In this document: one piece after another, positions 21,515-36,802 of the stretch
How the letters are laid out: each line of letters begins with the position of its first letter
Numbering within the stretch: position 1 is the stretch's first letter
From: Candidatus Nanopelagicales bacterium
GTDB lineage: Bacteria; Actinomycetota; Actinomycetes; S36-B12; CAIYMF01
Direction of reading: 5' to 3'
Assembly (NCBI GenBank): GCA_017848795.1
Contig: JAFIHG010000051.1
Span: 1 to 64,000, forward strand
DNA: 64,000 nucleotides
The notes under the pieces: model-generated
The model's database searches: none
Told to the model about the DNA's origin: nothing
What the model saw: the letters and a program-made list of their open reading frames with translations, nothing else
Made by a program: the position numbers and the translations under genes

Positions 21515-23020
21515 CTACTCCGTCCTCTCTGATGATGCGTCGCGCTCCGCGTCCCCATCCCGCGCGTCGCCGGCCGGCGTACGCGCCAAGGGCAGCTCGA
21601 CGGTGAACGTGGAGCCGGCACCGACCTGGCTCTCGAGTCCCACGGAACCGCCGTGGGCCCGAGCGATCGCCGCCACGATCGCGAGGCCGAGCCCTGAGCC
21701 CTCACTGCCGCGGCCCTCGCCGGCCCGCCCGAAACGCTCGAAGATCCGGGCGTGCGCGTCCGGTGGGATCCCCGGCCCCTCGTCGACCACGGAGAGCCGG
21801 ACCTGCTCGCCGACCACCGCGGAGTGAAGGGTGACGGCCGAACCGTCCGGGGCGTGCTGGGCGGCGTTCGCCGCGAGTTGCAGCCATGCCTGGGTGATGC
21901 GGTCCACGTCGAGTGTCACGCGCACCGCTGGACCCGGTTCGCACACCCAGCGGTGCCGGTCGGAGAGCGCGGACGCCTTGCGCGTGACGCGGGCGGTGAG
22001 CTCGGCCAGGTCGACCGGACGGGTCGCCAGGGACTGCGGGCGCTGCACCGCCGCGAGCGCGGAGATGTCGTCGACCAGGCCCGTGGTGCGGTCGAGCTCG
22101 TCGAGCACCAGCTCCCGGGTCTGCGCCACGTCGCCCGGATCGTTCTCGTCGAGCACCTCGAGATGGCCACGCACGATCGTCAAGGGCGTCTTCAGCTCGT
22201 GGCCGACGTCGTCGAGCAACCGCCGCTGGGCGTCCGCGGAGGCCTGCAGGCGGGCGAGCATGTCGTTCACGGTGGTCGTCAGAGCGGACACGTCGTCGTG
22301 TCCGCGCACCGGGATCCGCTCGGACAGGTCGGACAGGCCGATCCGTTCGGCCGTCTCCCGCAACGAACGGATGGGACGCAGCAACCGCCCGGCGACCGCC
22401 CAGCCGACCAGCCCGACGACGAGGAGTGCCGCTGCTGCGACGATCAGATAGGTGCGGAAGGCATCGTTGACGCTGTCCAGCTCGGCGTCGAGGTCGTACG
22501 CCATCACGAAGACGCCCCGCCCGGGTGCACCCGCCACGGCGACCGGTACCCCGAGGTAGCGCAGCGAGCGCGCGGCGGTGTCCGCGGTACCCATCACCGC
22601 CGTGTCGCTGCGGATCGTCTCCTGCCACACGCGTGCGACGAAGCGCGGGTCGTGGGCGAGGTCGAACGTCGTGGTGATCCCCGGGACGTACGCGGCACGG
22701 CCATCGACGATCCCGAGCGTCGCTGCGTTCGTACGCGGGGCGATCTGCTGGACCATCGTCCGCATCAGCTCGCGCAGCGACGGGTAGCGCACCGGTTCGG
22801 CAGTGGGCTCACCGGTCAGCGGGTGACCCTCCGCGACATAGCGGAGGTGCTCGATGGTCTGCGTGAGCCGCGCCTCCACCGAGTGCAGCACGCGTTCACG
22901 CTGCACGAGGTAGGCCGCCGTACCGGCGACCGCCATGCCGACCGCGGTGACGACGAGGATCGAGGCCACGATGCGGGTGCGTACCGACCACCCGGGTCGG
23001 CGCTGCGCGGCCTGCTGCAT
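21515..23020 (-). CDS. Membrane sensor histidine kinase
   Basis: The 501-residue kinase has a first membrane span at about 18-38, an extracytoplasmic sensor of about 145 residues, a second span, a HAMP linker (GRLLRPIRSLRETAERIG) and a HisKA domain with phospho-acceptor His274 in GHELKTPLTIVRGHLE. The ATPase domain shows N (AANAAQHAP), G1 (DEGPGIP), F (FERFGRAG) and G2 (GSGLGLAIV) boxes. The ATG at 23020 is chosen for a GGAGA about ten bases upstream; an ATG three codons earlier is possible. The sensed signal is unknown. Confidence 0.9.
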   Translation of the reverse strand: MQQAAQRRPGWSVRTRIVASILVVTAVGMAVAGTAAYLVQRERVLHSVEARLTQTIEHLRYVAEGHPLTGEPTAEPVRYPSLRELMRTMVQQIAPRTNAATLGIVDGRAAYVPGITTTFDLAHDPRFVARVWQETIRSDTAVMGTADTAARSLRYLGVPVAVAGAPGRGVFVMAYDLDAELDSVNDAFRTYLIVAAAALLVVGLVGWAVAGRLLRPIRSLRETAERIGLSDLSERIPVRGHDDVSALTTTVNDMLARLQASADAQRRLLDDVGHELKTPLTIVRGHLEVLDENDPGDVAQTRELVLDELDRTTGLVDDISALAAVQRPQSLATRPVDLAELTARVTRKASALSDRHRWVCEPGPAVRVTLDVDRITQAWLQLAANAAQHAPDGSAVTLHSAVVGEQVRLSVVDEGPGIPPDAHARIFERFGRAGEGRGSEGSGLGLAIVAAIARAHGGSVGLESQVGAGSTFTVELPLARTPAGDARDGDAERDASSERTE

Positions 23021-23199
23021 GCACGCCATTCTCCGGCCCGACGCCGCGGACCCGGCGAGGGCGTGCGGCCGGTCGCGTGGCCGACTCGGCCCGCGTGCCC
23101 GGGCGCCGCTGGCGCGTAGGCTGGGACGGTTCGCCTGGACCCCCACCGCGCCGCGGATCGGGGGTGTTCGTGCTGGGCGTTCCCAGGAAGGACCGACCC

Positions 23200-26786
<3,587 letters not shown>

Positions 26787-26790
<4 letters not shown>

Positions 26791-27425
26791 CGCTGCGACA
26801 CCGTCGCCGCACGGCCGGGATCGTCGCTGTCGCTGCCCTCTCGGGTGCGCTGCTTGCGGGCTGCACCTTCGACACCGCCGGGGCCGCGGTGATGGCCGGG
26901 GACCAGCGGATCACCGAGGCGCAGGTGTCCTCCGATGTCGGCCAGGTCCAGAGCGAGCTCGGTGATGCGCCGTTCGACTCCGCGTCGGTCACGCGGGCGA
27001 CGGTCACCCGGCTGACGCAACAGCTGCTGATCGGCGACGCCGCGCAGCGGGAGGGCATCGCGGTCACCGAAGGGCAGATCGACACGCTGCTGCGCGACAA
27101 CTCGCAAGGCTCCGGGGGTCTGCCTGAGCTCGAGAAGGCGCTGCTCACCCAGTTCAGCGTGCCGAGCTCCGCCGTCCGTGACTACGCCCGCACCTTCTTG
27201 GAGCAGCAGGCGCTGGGCCGCAAGCTCGCCCCCACCGGCGCGGACGGCGGCGCCAAGGCGGCAGCCGACTACCTGACCGCCCTGTCGAACGAGCTCGACG
27301 CCCGCGTCGCGCCGCGGTACGGCACCTGGGACCCGGCGACGCTGTCGCTGGGCAGCCCGCCCACCGACCTTGCCAGCCCGGCCTCCACCCCCGCCCCAGC
27401 CCCACTCACCACGCCCGCTCCCTGA
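26787..27425 (+). CDS. SurA N-terminal-like lipoprotein lacking a PPIase domain
   Basis: The 212-residue protein has a basic start, a hydrophobic run and the lipobox LLAGC with Cys26 as the lipidation site. The next 130 residues resemble the SurA/PrsA N-terminal chaperone domain (AVMAGDQRITEAQV, AQREGIAVTEGQIDTLL). There is no parvulin domain; a Pro/Ala/Thr tail follows. The GTG shares two bases with the mfd stop, so it is translated by coupling. It may be a holdase for exported proteins, which is inference. Confidence 0.8.
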
Positions 27426-27427
27426 GC

Positions 27428-28432
27428 GTGACCGAACGACCCCGGCTGGTACTGCTGACCACCACCCCCCGGGTCGCTGCCGGGCTGCTGTCGGGTCCGG
27501 CCTGGCACGTGCTGCGGGAGGCCGACGCCGTGCTCACCGGCGAGGCGGAGCACCCGCTGCTCGGACCCCTGAACGAGGTGGGCATCGCCGTCACCGTGGT
27601 GGCCGGATCGGTCGAGAGCCGCGCCCGGCGGCTGCTCGACGGCGCCGCCGAGGGCTGTGCCGTGTGGCTCGTCGCCCCGGACGGTGAGGATGCGCTCGCC
27701 GGCGAGCTGTCGGCGGCGTTGCAACGGATGTCCGCCGACAGCCGGCCGCCGGAGGTCGAGCTGCTGCGCGGCTCCTGGGACCTGCCCGGCGCCCGGCTGC
27801 TCGGCGCGGTCGCCGTCATGGACCGGCTGCGCTCACCCGGCGGCTGTCCCTGGGACGCCCGACAGACGCACGAGTCCCTCGTGCCCTACCTTGTCGAGGA
27901 GGCGTACGAGGCGATCGAGGCGATCGAGTCGGCGGACCGCGCCGGGCTGCGCGAGGAGCTCGGAGACCTGTTGCTGCAGGTGCTGTTCCACGCCCGGATC
28001 GCCGCCGAGGACGACACCGACCCGTGGACCATCGACGAGGTCGCGGACGGCATCGTCGCCAAGCTCGTCGCGCGGCACCCGCACGTCTTCGCCGGCGGGG
28101 ACGCCGCCACCGCCGAGCAGGTCGAGGCGAACTGGCACCTCCTCAAGCAGGCGGAGAAGGGCCGCGAATCGGCCACCGACGGGATCCCGATGAACCTGCC
28201 GGCGCTCGTGCTCGCGGCCAAGCTGCTCGCCCGCGCGGAACGGGCGGGAGTCGCCGTACCGCCGCCACCCGTACCGCTGCCCGAACCGGCGGTCGAGGAG
28301 GAGCTCGGCGCGCTGCTGCTCGCCCTGGTGGCGCGCGCCCAGGAGCGGGGGTGGGACGCCGAGCGGGCGCTGCGCGCAGCCGTACGCCGGCACCGCACCG
28401 AGATCCGCACCGCCGAGGGCCTCGAGCACTGA
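27428..28432 (+). CDS. mazG: MazG nucleoside triphosphate pyrophosphohydrolase
   Basis: MazG hydrolyses NTPs and dNTPs to the monophosphate and cleans damaged nucleotides. The 334-residue protein has the LRSPGGCPWDARQTHESL motif (about residue 135) and the metal-binding EEAYEAIEAIE ... EELGDLLLQVLFHA helices. The N-terminal 115 residues resemble the partial methylase-like extension of actinobacterial MazG. It starts two bases after the lipoprotein gene, completing an mfd-lipoprotein-mazG unit. Confidence 0.92.
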   Translation: MTERPRLVLLTTTPRVAAGLLSGPAWHVLREADAVLTGEAEHPLLGPLNEVGIAVTVVAGSVESRARRLLDGAAEGCAVWLVAPDGEDALAGELSAALQRMSADSRPPEVELLRGSWDLPGARLLGAVAVMDRLRSPGGCPWDARQTHESLVPYLVEEAYEAIEAIESADRAGLREELGDLLLQVLFHARIAAEDDTDPWTIDEVADGIVAKLVARHPHVFAGGDAATAEQVEANWHLLKQAEKGRESATDGIPMNLPALVLAAKLLARAERAGVAVPPPPVPLPEPAVEEELGALLLALVARAQERGWDAERALRAAVRRHRTEIRTAEGLEH

Positions 28433-28648
28433 CAGCCGCTGCCACGGGCCCGACATCTTCGAGGTGAGGGCTGCTGGTGGCGGTGCGATCTGCTCAGCTC
28501 ATAGCGTCCAGCGCATCCCGCGAGTAACCGTGAGTGATCGGATCTGCGGCGCGTGACGGATAGATGGGGACCGAAAATCAACTCACGAGTGAGAGGGGGG
28601 TGTCGCTGCGGACATTGGTCACTAGAGGTCGTCGACTAAGGAGGAGTC
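28433..28648 (+). other. 216-base gap at the left edge of a lower-GC segment
   Basis: No gene is visible. GC content starts to fall here. A strong AAGGAGGAG at 28638-28646 serves the following gene. I see no convincing promoter hexamers, repeat or integration site. Confidence 0.35.
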
Positions 28649-29204
28649 ATGATGCTACGGCGGATTGTATCGGTTGGGCTTGTATCGCTGATCGGCAGCG
28701 GTACCGCGCTGATCGCCGCGCCGGCGGAGGCATCGACCGGACGTGCGTTGGGCCAGCATTGTCGGATGAGCGTAGAGACCGGCGAGAGCGCTTGTTTCCT
28801 GTCCATCCCGCAGTTGCTCGCATCGTTCGGGATTGACAGGCCACAGGCGGTTGCTGTCGGGCAAGCCGAGGTCGACGCCATCAGAGCGACGGATAACACC
28901 GGGCTGGCGGCGACCTACGTGTTGTCAGTCGTGTATGACAAAGACAACTGGGATATCGCAGATGGCTCCTATACTTTCTACGCGTCCTCAGGATGCGACA
29001 ATGACGGGGCGGTCGAGTGGCAAATCGGAAATGCTGGGTCAACCTGGAATGACCGCATTACGTCGTACCCAGGGGTTCAACAAGTGTGACTCCGCACTCT
29101 TCGAAGATGCAGACTTCGAGGGCAGCCAGTACGGACGCAGGTTGAACAGCAAAAATGTGGGAAATGCGATGAACGACAAGACTACCTCGATCACGTGGTC
29201 CTAG
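28649..29204 (+). pseudogene. Secreted beta/gamma-crystallin-like protein broken by a one-base frameshift
   Basis: Frame 1 (28649-29089) gives a signal peptide (MMLRRIVSVGLVSLIG ... APAEAS) and a mature part ending in a Greek-key element, STWNDRITSYPG, then stops abruptly. Removing one G from the GGGG at 29072-29075 continues as FNKCDSALFEDADFEGS and on to the second Greek-key element VGNAMNDKTTSITW, stopping at 29204. The joined protein of about 184 residues resembles crystallin-like secreted proteins and I36-type protease inhibitors. The cause may be a real mutation, a sequencing error in the G run, or slippage. GC is low: 43% counted over 28921-28980. Confidence 0.7.
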
Positions 29205-29824
29205 TCTTGCGTCCTTTATATGACCAGACACCTCCGACAGATGAGAGCTCGGATCAGGCGCACATGGCTGCAGTTCTGGCCGGCGCACCGGACGAGTTCG
29301 GCACGCTTTTCGACAGGCACAGCCAACGCGTACTCACCCACTGTTACCGGTTGGTGGGTGACCTGAGCGCCGCCGAGGATCTGACCTCGGTCGTATTCCT
29401 TGAAGCGTGGAGGCGTCGAGCCTCGGTGCGCTTTGTGAACGGATCCGCGCTGCCGTGGCTGCTGGTGACCGCTACCAACGTGTCGCGCAATCACGCGCGC
29501 ACACTGCGCCGCCAGCGGGCGGCGCCGGACCGCCTGCCCAGGTCCGAGACACCCGATGATCCTGCGCTCACGGCCGCGGACAGACTCGATGCCCGACGAA
29601 AAGTAGCCAGTCTCCGCCGCGCGCTCGACGCACTGAGCGATAAGGACCGTCAGATCATCGTCCTGTGCGTACTCGGCGAACTTAGTTACGCGGACGTGGC
29701 GCGAGTGCTGGCATTGAGCGAGGGCGCGGTCAGGAACAGGCTCTCGCGCAGTAAGCAGCGGTTACGTGAATGTCTCGCCGACTCAGTCGACAACGGATGG
29801 GAGGAAACGCCGTGCCGAGCATAG
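29195..29824 (+). CDS. ECF-family RNA polymerase sigma factor
   Basis: The 209-residue product has sigma region 2 (FGTLFDRHSQRVLTHCYRLVGD, AAEDLTSVVFLEAWRRR) and region 4 (LSDKDRQIIVLCVLGELSYADVARVLALSEGAVRNRLSRSKQRL). Region 1.1 and region 3 are absent, as in ECF sigma factors. The GTG at 29195 overlaps the restored end of the crystallin-like gene; an ATG at 29264 would also keep the whole sigma core. Codon 190 is a TTA, rare in this genome. The next gene overlaps by 13 bases and may encode its regulator. Confidence 0.88.
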   Translation: MVLVLRPLYDQTPPTDESSDQAHMAAVLAGAPDEFGTLFDRHSQRVLTHCYRLVGDLSAAEDLTSVVFLEAWRRRASVRFVNGSALPWLLVTATNVSRNHARTLRRQRAAPDRLPRSETPDDPALTAADRLDARRKVASLRRALDALSDKDRQIIVLCVLGELSYADVARVLALSEGAVRNRLSRSKQRLRECLADSVDNGWEETPCRA

Positions 29825-30339
29825 GCGGTCCGAACGGTTTGCCCCTCCTGCCGAGCCAGAAGTGGCGTCCACAGGAGGCCGAACGTCGCCGTGTCCACCT
29901 ACTGGCAGAGATCACAGCTTCTCCACGACGGCATCACCACCGGACCGCGGTGATCGCTGCTGCAACTTTCATGTGTGCCGTGTCGGCCGTAGGCGGCACA
30001 GCGGCCGCATGGACCCGCTTTGCACAGCCGGCTGATCCGACGTCGGCGATCTGCTCACCAGTCGATCACTTGCTACCCGGCTTTGAGAGGTCCGGCTCCT
30101 TCGTCGGGCCAGCGGCACCGGTGGGTGGCGAGGTGCCAGACGTGGATGCGGTGCAAGCGTGCGCGGCGCTCTGGAGCGCAGGCATCGTCCGCGACCCAGC
30201 GACAGCGCCGAAGTCTGGCGGGGCCAACCCGGTACCGCGCCTCACAGCGTGCGTGACCCAGGACCGGGTCCTCGTCGTCTTTCCGGCTGACGTCTCGATA
30301 TGCGACCGGCTTGGCCTGCAGGTTCCGGCAGGAGACTGA
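29812..30339 (+). CDS. Single-span membrane protein in anti-sigma position
   Basis: The 175-residue protein has a basic N-terminal part of about 45 residues, one hydrophobic span (TAVIAAATFMCAVSAVGG) and an exported C-terminal part with four cysteines. The GTG at 29812 follows GGGAGGA by about eight bases and overlaps the sigma gene by 13 bases. Position and topology suit an anti-sigma factor, but I see no zinc HxxxCxxC motif and the cytosolic part is short. The role is therefore inference. Confidence 0.6.
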   Translation: MPSIGGPNGLPLLPSQKWRPQEAERRRVHLLAEITASPRRHHHRTAVIAAATFMCAVSAVGGTAAAWTRFAQPADPTSAICSPVDHLLPGFERSGSFVGPAAPVGGEVPDVDAVQACAALWSAGIVRDPATAPKSGGANPVPRLTACVTQDRVLVVFPADVSICDRLGLQVPAGD

Positions 30340-31612
30340 CGACTGGCTGCACGCATGCTCGTCACCTGGACGAGTCACTCCTCCAACACGCGGCCCGCTG
30401 ATTATTGCCGATAGGTGTCCGTTGCGTGCGCTTGCCGAGTTTCCACGCTGGTTGTCGGTGCTGCTCCTCCTCGAGGCATGCGGGACCATCGGGTTCGTCA
30501 TGACCGCGAGCGAGCAACTCGACCTGTCGATCTATCGGATGGGTGGGGCACTGGCGCTCGCCGGTTCCGAGCAGCTCTACGGTGTCGCCGACCCCGCTTC
30601 GGGGTTGGTGTTTACGTATCCGCCGTTCGCAGCAGTGGTCTCTTCCGGTCTGACTGCCATCGGAGACGAGCCGAGCCGGATCGTCATGATCCTTGTTTCG
30701 CTCGCGGCGGTCGCTCGCGTCGCATGGTTGGTGATGGACTATGTTCCTCGGGGCTCCTGGCTGGGTCGGTGGAACCGTATGACGCTGACTAGTTGGTTCG
30801 TTGCAATTTCATTGATCTCCGAACCGTACGTCTCAAGTATCAACTTCGGTCAGGTGAATCTCGTGCTGCTGTGGGCCGTGATCGAAGCGGCGCTCAGCAC
30901 GCGGCCAATCACGGCGAGCGTGATCGGAATTGCGGCCGGAATCAAGTTGGTGCCGGTCGCGTTCATCGCCATGCTGGTCATGCAACGACGCCTCGCGCAC
31001 GCGGTATGGGCGATCAGCTGGTTTCTCGCGTCAGTGCTCGTCGGGGTGCTGGTACTTCCTGGCGCATCTTGGTGTTTCTGGACCGATGCGGTATGGAACG
31101 ACCAACGGATAGGCGGAATCGCCTACGTCGGGAATCAGTCGCTTAACGGTGCTTTGTGGAGATTGTCAGGACCGGGCGGATCCCTTCTGCTCTGGGTCGC
31201 CATGGCGTGTGTGATCGCGGTGGTCACTGCTCGCATCACGGTCCGATCGAGCCTTCTCGAAGGCGTTGTCGCAGTGGCGCTGGCGTCGTTGCTTCTCTCC
31301 CCGGTCTCGTGGACCCATCATTGGGTCTGGATCTCGATCGCTGTGCTCGTTGCGTTCGGCCGAGGCAATGGACCTCGCTCGCGGTGGGCCCTTGTCGCAG
31401 CTGGGTGGGCCGTGGCTCAGCTCACCTGGATCATCTGGTGGTTCCCCCATGGCGGCGATGTCGAGTATGACGGCTCCATCGGCATGAAGCTCGCGGCTGA
31501 TGTGTACGCGGTCTTGGCTATTGCGACTCTCCTCGGACTGGCGACAACTCCTCGTGGGCGGCTGCTCACGGATGACCGGCCTGTCGTCGAGGGCCGACGT
31601 GCTGCGCCGTGA
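30311..31612 (+). CDS. GT87/DUF2029-type membrane glycosyltransferase
   Basis: The product of up to 433 residues has about ten hydrophobic spans and the pattern of polyprenyl-phosphomannose-dependent alpha-1,2-mannosyltransferases: an early acidic DLSIYRMGG loop, FTYPPFAAV, FGQVNLVLLWAVIEA, GIAAGIKLVP, NQSLNGALWRL and SPVSWTHHWVW. The family adds mannose to lipid-linked envelope glycans outside the membrane. The start is uncertain: the first in-frame ATG (30311) overlaps the preceding gene by 29 bases, and a TTG at 30422 gives a tidier N-terminus. Codon use and GC are unlike the flanking regions. Confidence 0.75.
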   Translation: MACRFRQETDDWLHACSSPGRVTPPTRGPLIIADRCPLRALAEFPRWLSVLLLLEACGTIGFVMTASEQLDLSIYRMGGALALAGSEQLYGVADPASGLVFTYPPFAAVVSSGLTAIGDEPSRIVMILVSLAAVARVAWLVMDYVPRGSWLGRWNRMTLTSWFVAISLISEPYVSSINFGQVNLVLLWAVIEAALSTRPITASVIGIAAGIKLVPVAFIAMLVMQRRLAHAVWAISWFLASVLVGVLVLPGASWCFWTDAVWNDQRIGGIAYVGNQSLNGALWRLSGPGGSLLLWVAMACVIAVVTARITVRSSLLEGVVAVALASLLLSPVSWTHHWVWISIAVLVAFGRGNGPRSRWALVAAGWAVAQLTWIIWWFPHGGDVEYDGSIGMKLAADVYAVLAIATLLGLATTPRGRLLTDDRPVVEGRRAAP

Positions 31613-31624
31613 TGGACTGAGCGG

Positions 31625-33319
31625 GTGAACGAGCGGAACGACCCGGCGCGGTCAGCGGACGAGAATCCCCTGCACCGCGTTACCGCCGACATCGTCGACG
31701 CGCTGCTCGAGCTCGACCCGGTCGTCGCGACCGCGCTCGGAGAACACCGGTTCGACGATCGACTCCCCGACCTGTCCGACGCAGGTATCGAGCACGCCCG
31801 TGCGGTACTGGGAGAAGGGCTCGGGGCGCTCGACCAGGTCGACGACACCCACCTCGACGTCGGGGACGAGGTGGACCTGGAGATCCTGCGCAACCGCCTC
31901 TCCGGACACGCCTTCGCGCTGGACACGCTGCGCGAGCACACGTGGGACCCGCTCGAGGCCAACCCCGGAACCGCGCTGTACCTGCTGCTGGCCCGTGACT
32001 TCGCCCCGCTGCCGGACCGGCTGCGCTCGCTGACCGCGCGGCTGCGTGAGGTGCCGACGTTGCTCGCGCAGGCCCGCGACTCCCTGCACGACATGCCGCG
32101 GGTGCACCTCGAGACCGCGATCGGGCAGTTCCGGGGGACGGAGGCGCTGCTTTCCAGGCAGGTGCCCGAGGCGTACGAGGCGGACCCGGCCCTCGCCGCT
32201 GCGGCGGCACCGGCGCTCGAGGCGGCGCACCGGGCCGTCGCGGAACACATCGACTGGATGCAGGACCGGCTCGCCGAGTCGCACGCCTCGCCCCGGCTGG
32301 GAGCCGAGACGTACGCCGCGAAGCTCTGGCACACGCTCGACTCCGAGACCGCACCGGACGAGGTGCTCGCGGCGGCCGAGGAGGAACTCGTTCGTGCCGA
32401 GGGTGCGCTGGCCCGTACCGCTGCGGCGTACCTCGGCGAGCCGGTGCCGCCGCCGGACGACGCCGGGGAGCTCGTCCGCCGCGCCCTCGCCGCCGCCGCC
32501 GCAGCAGGACCGGTCGACGACGCGTCGGTGCTGGAACGGTGTCGCGCCGCGCTGCAGCAGACGCAGCGCTTCGTCGAGCAGCACGACCTCGTCACCGTCC
32601 CCGACGACCCCGTCGAGATCATCGAGATGCCGGAGATCCACCGCGGAGTGGCCGTCGCGTACTGCGACCCGCCGGGGCCGCTCGAAACCGCAGCGCTGCC
32701 GACGTTCTTCGCGGTGTCACCGACGCCGGAGGACTGGGCAGCCGAGCGCGTCGCCTCGTTCTACCGCGAGTACAACGCCCACATGCTGCACAACCTGACG
32801 GTCCACGAGGCGATGCCGGGTCACGTGCTGCAGCTCGCCCACGCCCGCCGCAGCCGCACCGCGGGGACCGTGCGCCGCGCCTTCTGGAGCGGCCCGTTCG
32901 TCGAGGGCTGGGCGGTCTACGCGGAGGCGTTGATGGCCGAGCGCGGGTATCCCGGCGAGGGAGGGGAGCGCGGGGCGCTGGCGGTCCGCCTGCAGCAGCT
33001 GAAGATGGTGCTGCGCATGACGATCAACGCGATCCTCGACGTCCGGGTCCACACCCGCGGGATGACCGAGGACGAGGCGATGCGCCTGATGACCGGGCGC
33101 GGGCACCAGGAGGAGGGCGAGGCCGTGGGCAAGTGGCGGCGCGCGCTGCTCACCTCCACGCAGCTCTCGACGTACTTCGTGGGCTGGCAGGGTGTCCACG
33201 GCCTGGTCCACGACCTGCGCCTGATGGACCCGGCCCGCAGCGAACGGGCGCTGCACGACGCCGTGCTCGCACACGGGTCACCGCCACCGCGCCACCTGCG
33301 CACCCTGCTGGGCCTCTGA
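31625..33319 (+). CDS. DUF885-family metallopeptidase-like protein
   Basis: A 564-residue, largely helical cytosolic protein with the HEAMPGHVLQL motif (residues about 397-407), a variant zinc-binding HExxxxH, and a downstream GPFVEGWAVYAEALM whose Glu is the likely third ligand. These are signatures of DUF885, related to M2/M3-like carboxypeptidases. No signal peptide is present. The GTG start is 12 bases after the glycosyltransferase. GC content is back to the genome norm. Confidence 0.85.
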   Translation: MNERNDPARSADENPLHRVTADIVDALLELDPVVATALGEHRFDDRLPDLSDAGIEHARAVLGEGLGALDQVDDTHLDVGDEVDLEILRNRLSGHAFALDTLREHTWDPLEANPGTALYLLLARDFAPLPDRLRSLTARLREVPTLLAQARDSLHDMPRVHLETAIGQFRGTEALLSRQVPEAYEADPALAAAAAPALEAAHRAVAEHIDWMQDRLAESHASPRLGAETYAAKLWHTLDSETAPDEVLAAAEEELVRAEGALARTAAAYLGEPVPPPDDAGELVRRALAAAAAAGPVDDASVLERCRAALQQTQRFVEQHDLVTVPDDPVEIIEMPEIHRGVAVAYCDPPGPLETAALPTFFAVSPTPEDWAAERVASFYREYNAHMLHNLTVHEAMPGHVLQLAHARRSRTAGTVRRAFWSGPFVEGWAVYAEALMAERGYPGEGGERGALAVRLQQLKMVLRMTINAILDVRVHTRGMTEDEAMRLMTGRGHQEEGEAVGKWRRALLTSTQLSTYFVGWQGVHGLVHDLRLMDPARSERALHDAVLAHGSPPPRHLRTLLGL

Positions 33320-33349
33320 GACGAGCCCCGATCGCATTGGAGGAACGCG

Positions 33350-33709
33350 ATGCGCGTCATCCGCATCACCGCCGACCTCACCGTCCCCGACGTGGCGGAA
33401 GCGACGCCGTTCTACGCCGACTTCCTGGGCCTCGAGGTGGAGGACCTGGGCCTGGACTGGGTGGCTCGCTTCGTCGTACCGGGCTCCGGTGAGCACCTCC
33501 AGCTCGTCTCGCGCGACGCGACCGCTGCCGAGAACCCCCTGCTCACCGTCAAGGTCGACGATGTCGACGAGGCGTACCGACAGGCTCGCAGCCGCGGCTA
33601 CGAGATCGTGCATCCGTTGACGACGGAGCCTTGGGGCATCCGGCGATTCTTCGTACGCGCCCCCGACGGCACGGTGTTCAACATCGCCCAGCACCACGAC
33701 GTCGCCTAA
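33350..33709 (+). CDS. VOC-family (glyoxalase-like) protein
   Basis: A 119-residue single-domain protein with the two paired beta-alpha-beta modules of the vicinal oxygen chelate fold: LTVPDVAEATPFYADFLGLEVED at the start and FFVRAPDGTVFNIAQH at the end. Possible metal ligands are visible (Glu near 48, His and Glu toward the end), but the substrate cannot be told. TTGGAGGAA lies about six bases before the ATG. Confidence 0.82.
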   Translation: MRVIRITADLTVPDVAEATPFYADFLGLEVEDLGLDWVARFVVPGSGEHLQLVSRDATAAENPLLTVKVDDVDEAYRQARSRGYEIVHPLTTEPWGIRRFFVRAPDGTVFNIAQHHDVA

Positions 33710-33756
33710 TTCTCCGGTAGGGTCCGGTGAAAATGTAGGTGCCGTGGGAGGGCGAC

Positions 33757-33974
33757 ATGGGCGATCTCGTACCCGACAACACACTCATCACGCCGGACGC
33801 GGAGGCGGGCCGGGCGCTGGCGATCAAGGTCGCGCGCCTGACCATCAAGGCGATGCAGCAGGACGGGGAGATCCGCAAGAAGCTCCGCCCGCAGTACGCG
33901 GAGAGCGCGGACTCGCTCGTCATGGCCGGGCACGTGGTCGCGATCGAGTTCGCGACGATCGCAGCAGCGAACAA

Positions 33975-33987
<13 letters not shown>
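33757..33987 (+). CDS. Small conserved-looking protein of unknown function
   Basis: A 76-residue protein with no membrane span. A central amphipathic stretch (GRALAIKVARLTIKAMQQDGEIRKKLRPQYAES) is followed by a mildly hydrophobic end. The ATG at 33757 is chosen for GGGAGGG about four bases upstream; a GTG at 33739 is in frame. Its end overlaps the convergent DUF2236 gene by 13 bases. I do not recognise a family. Confidence 0.55.
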
Positions 33988-36798
<2,811 letters not shown>

Positions 36799-36802
<4 letters not shown>

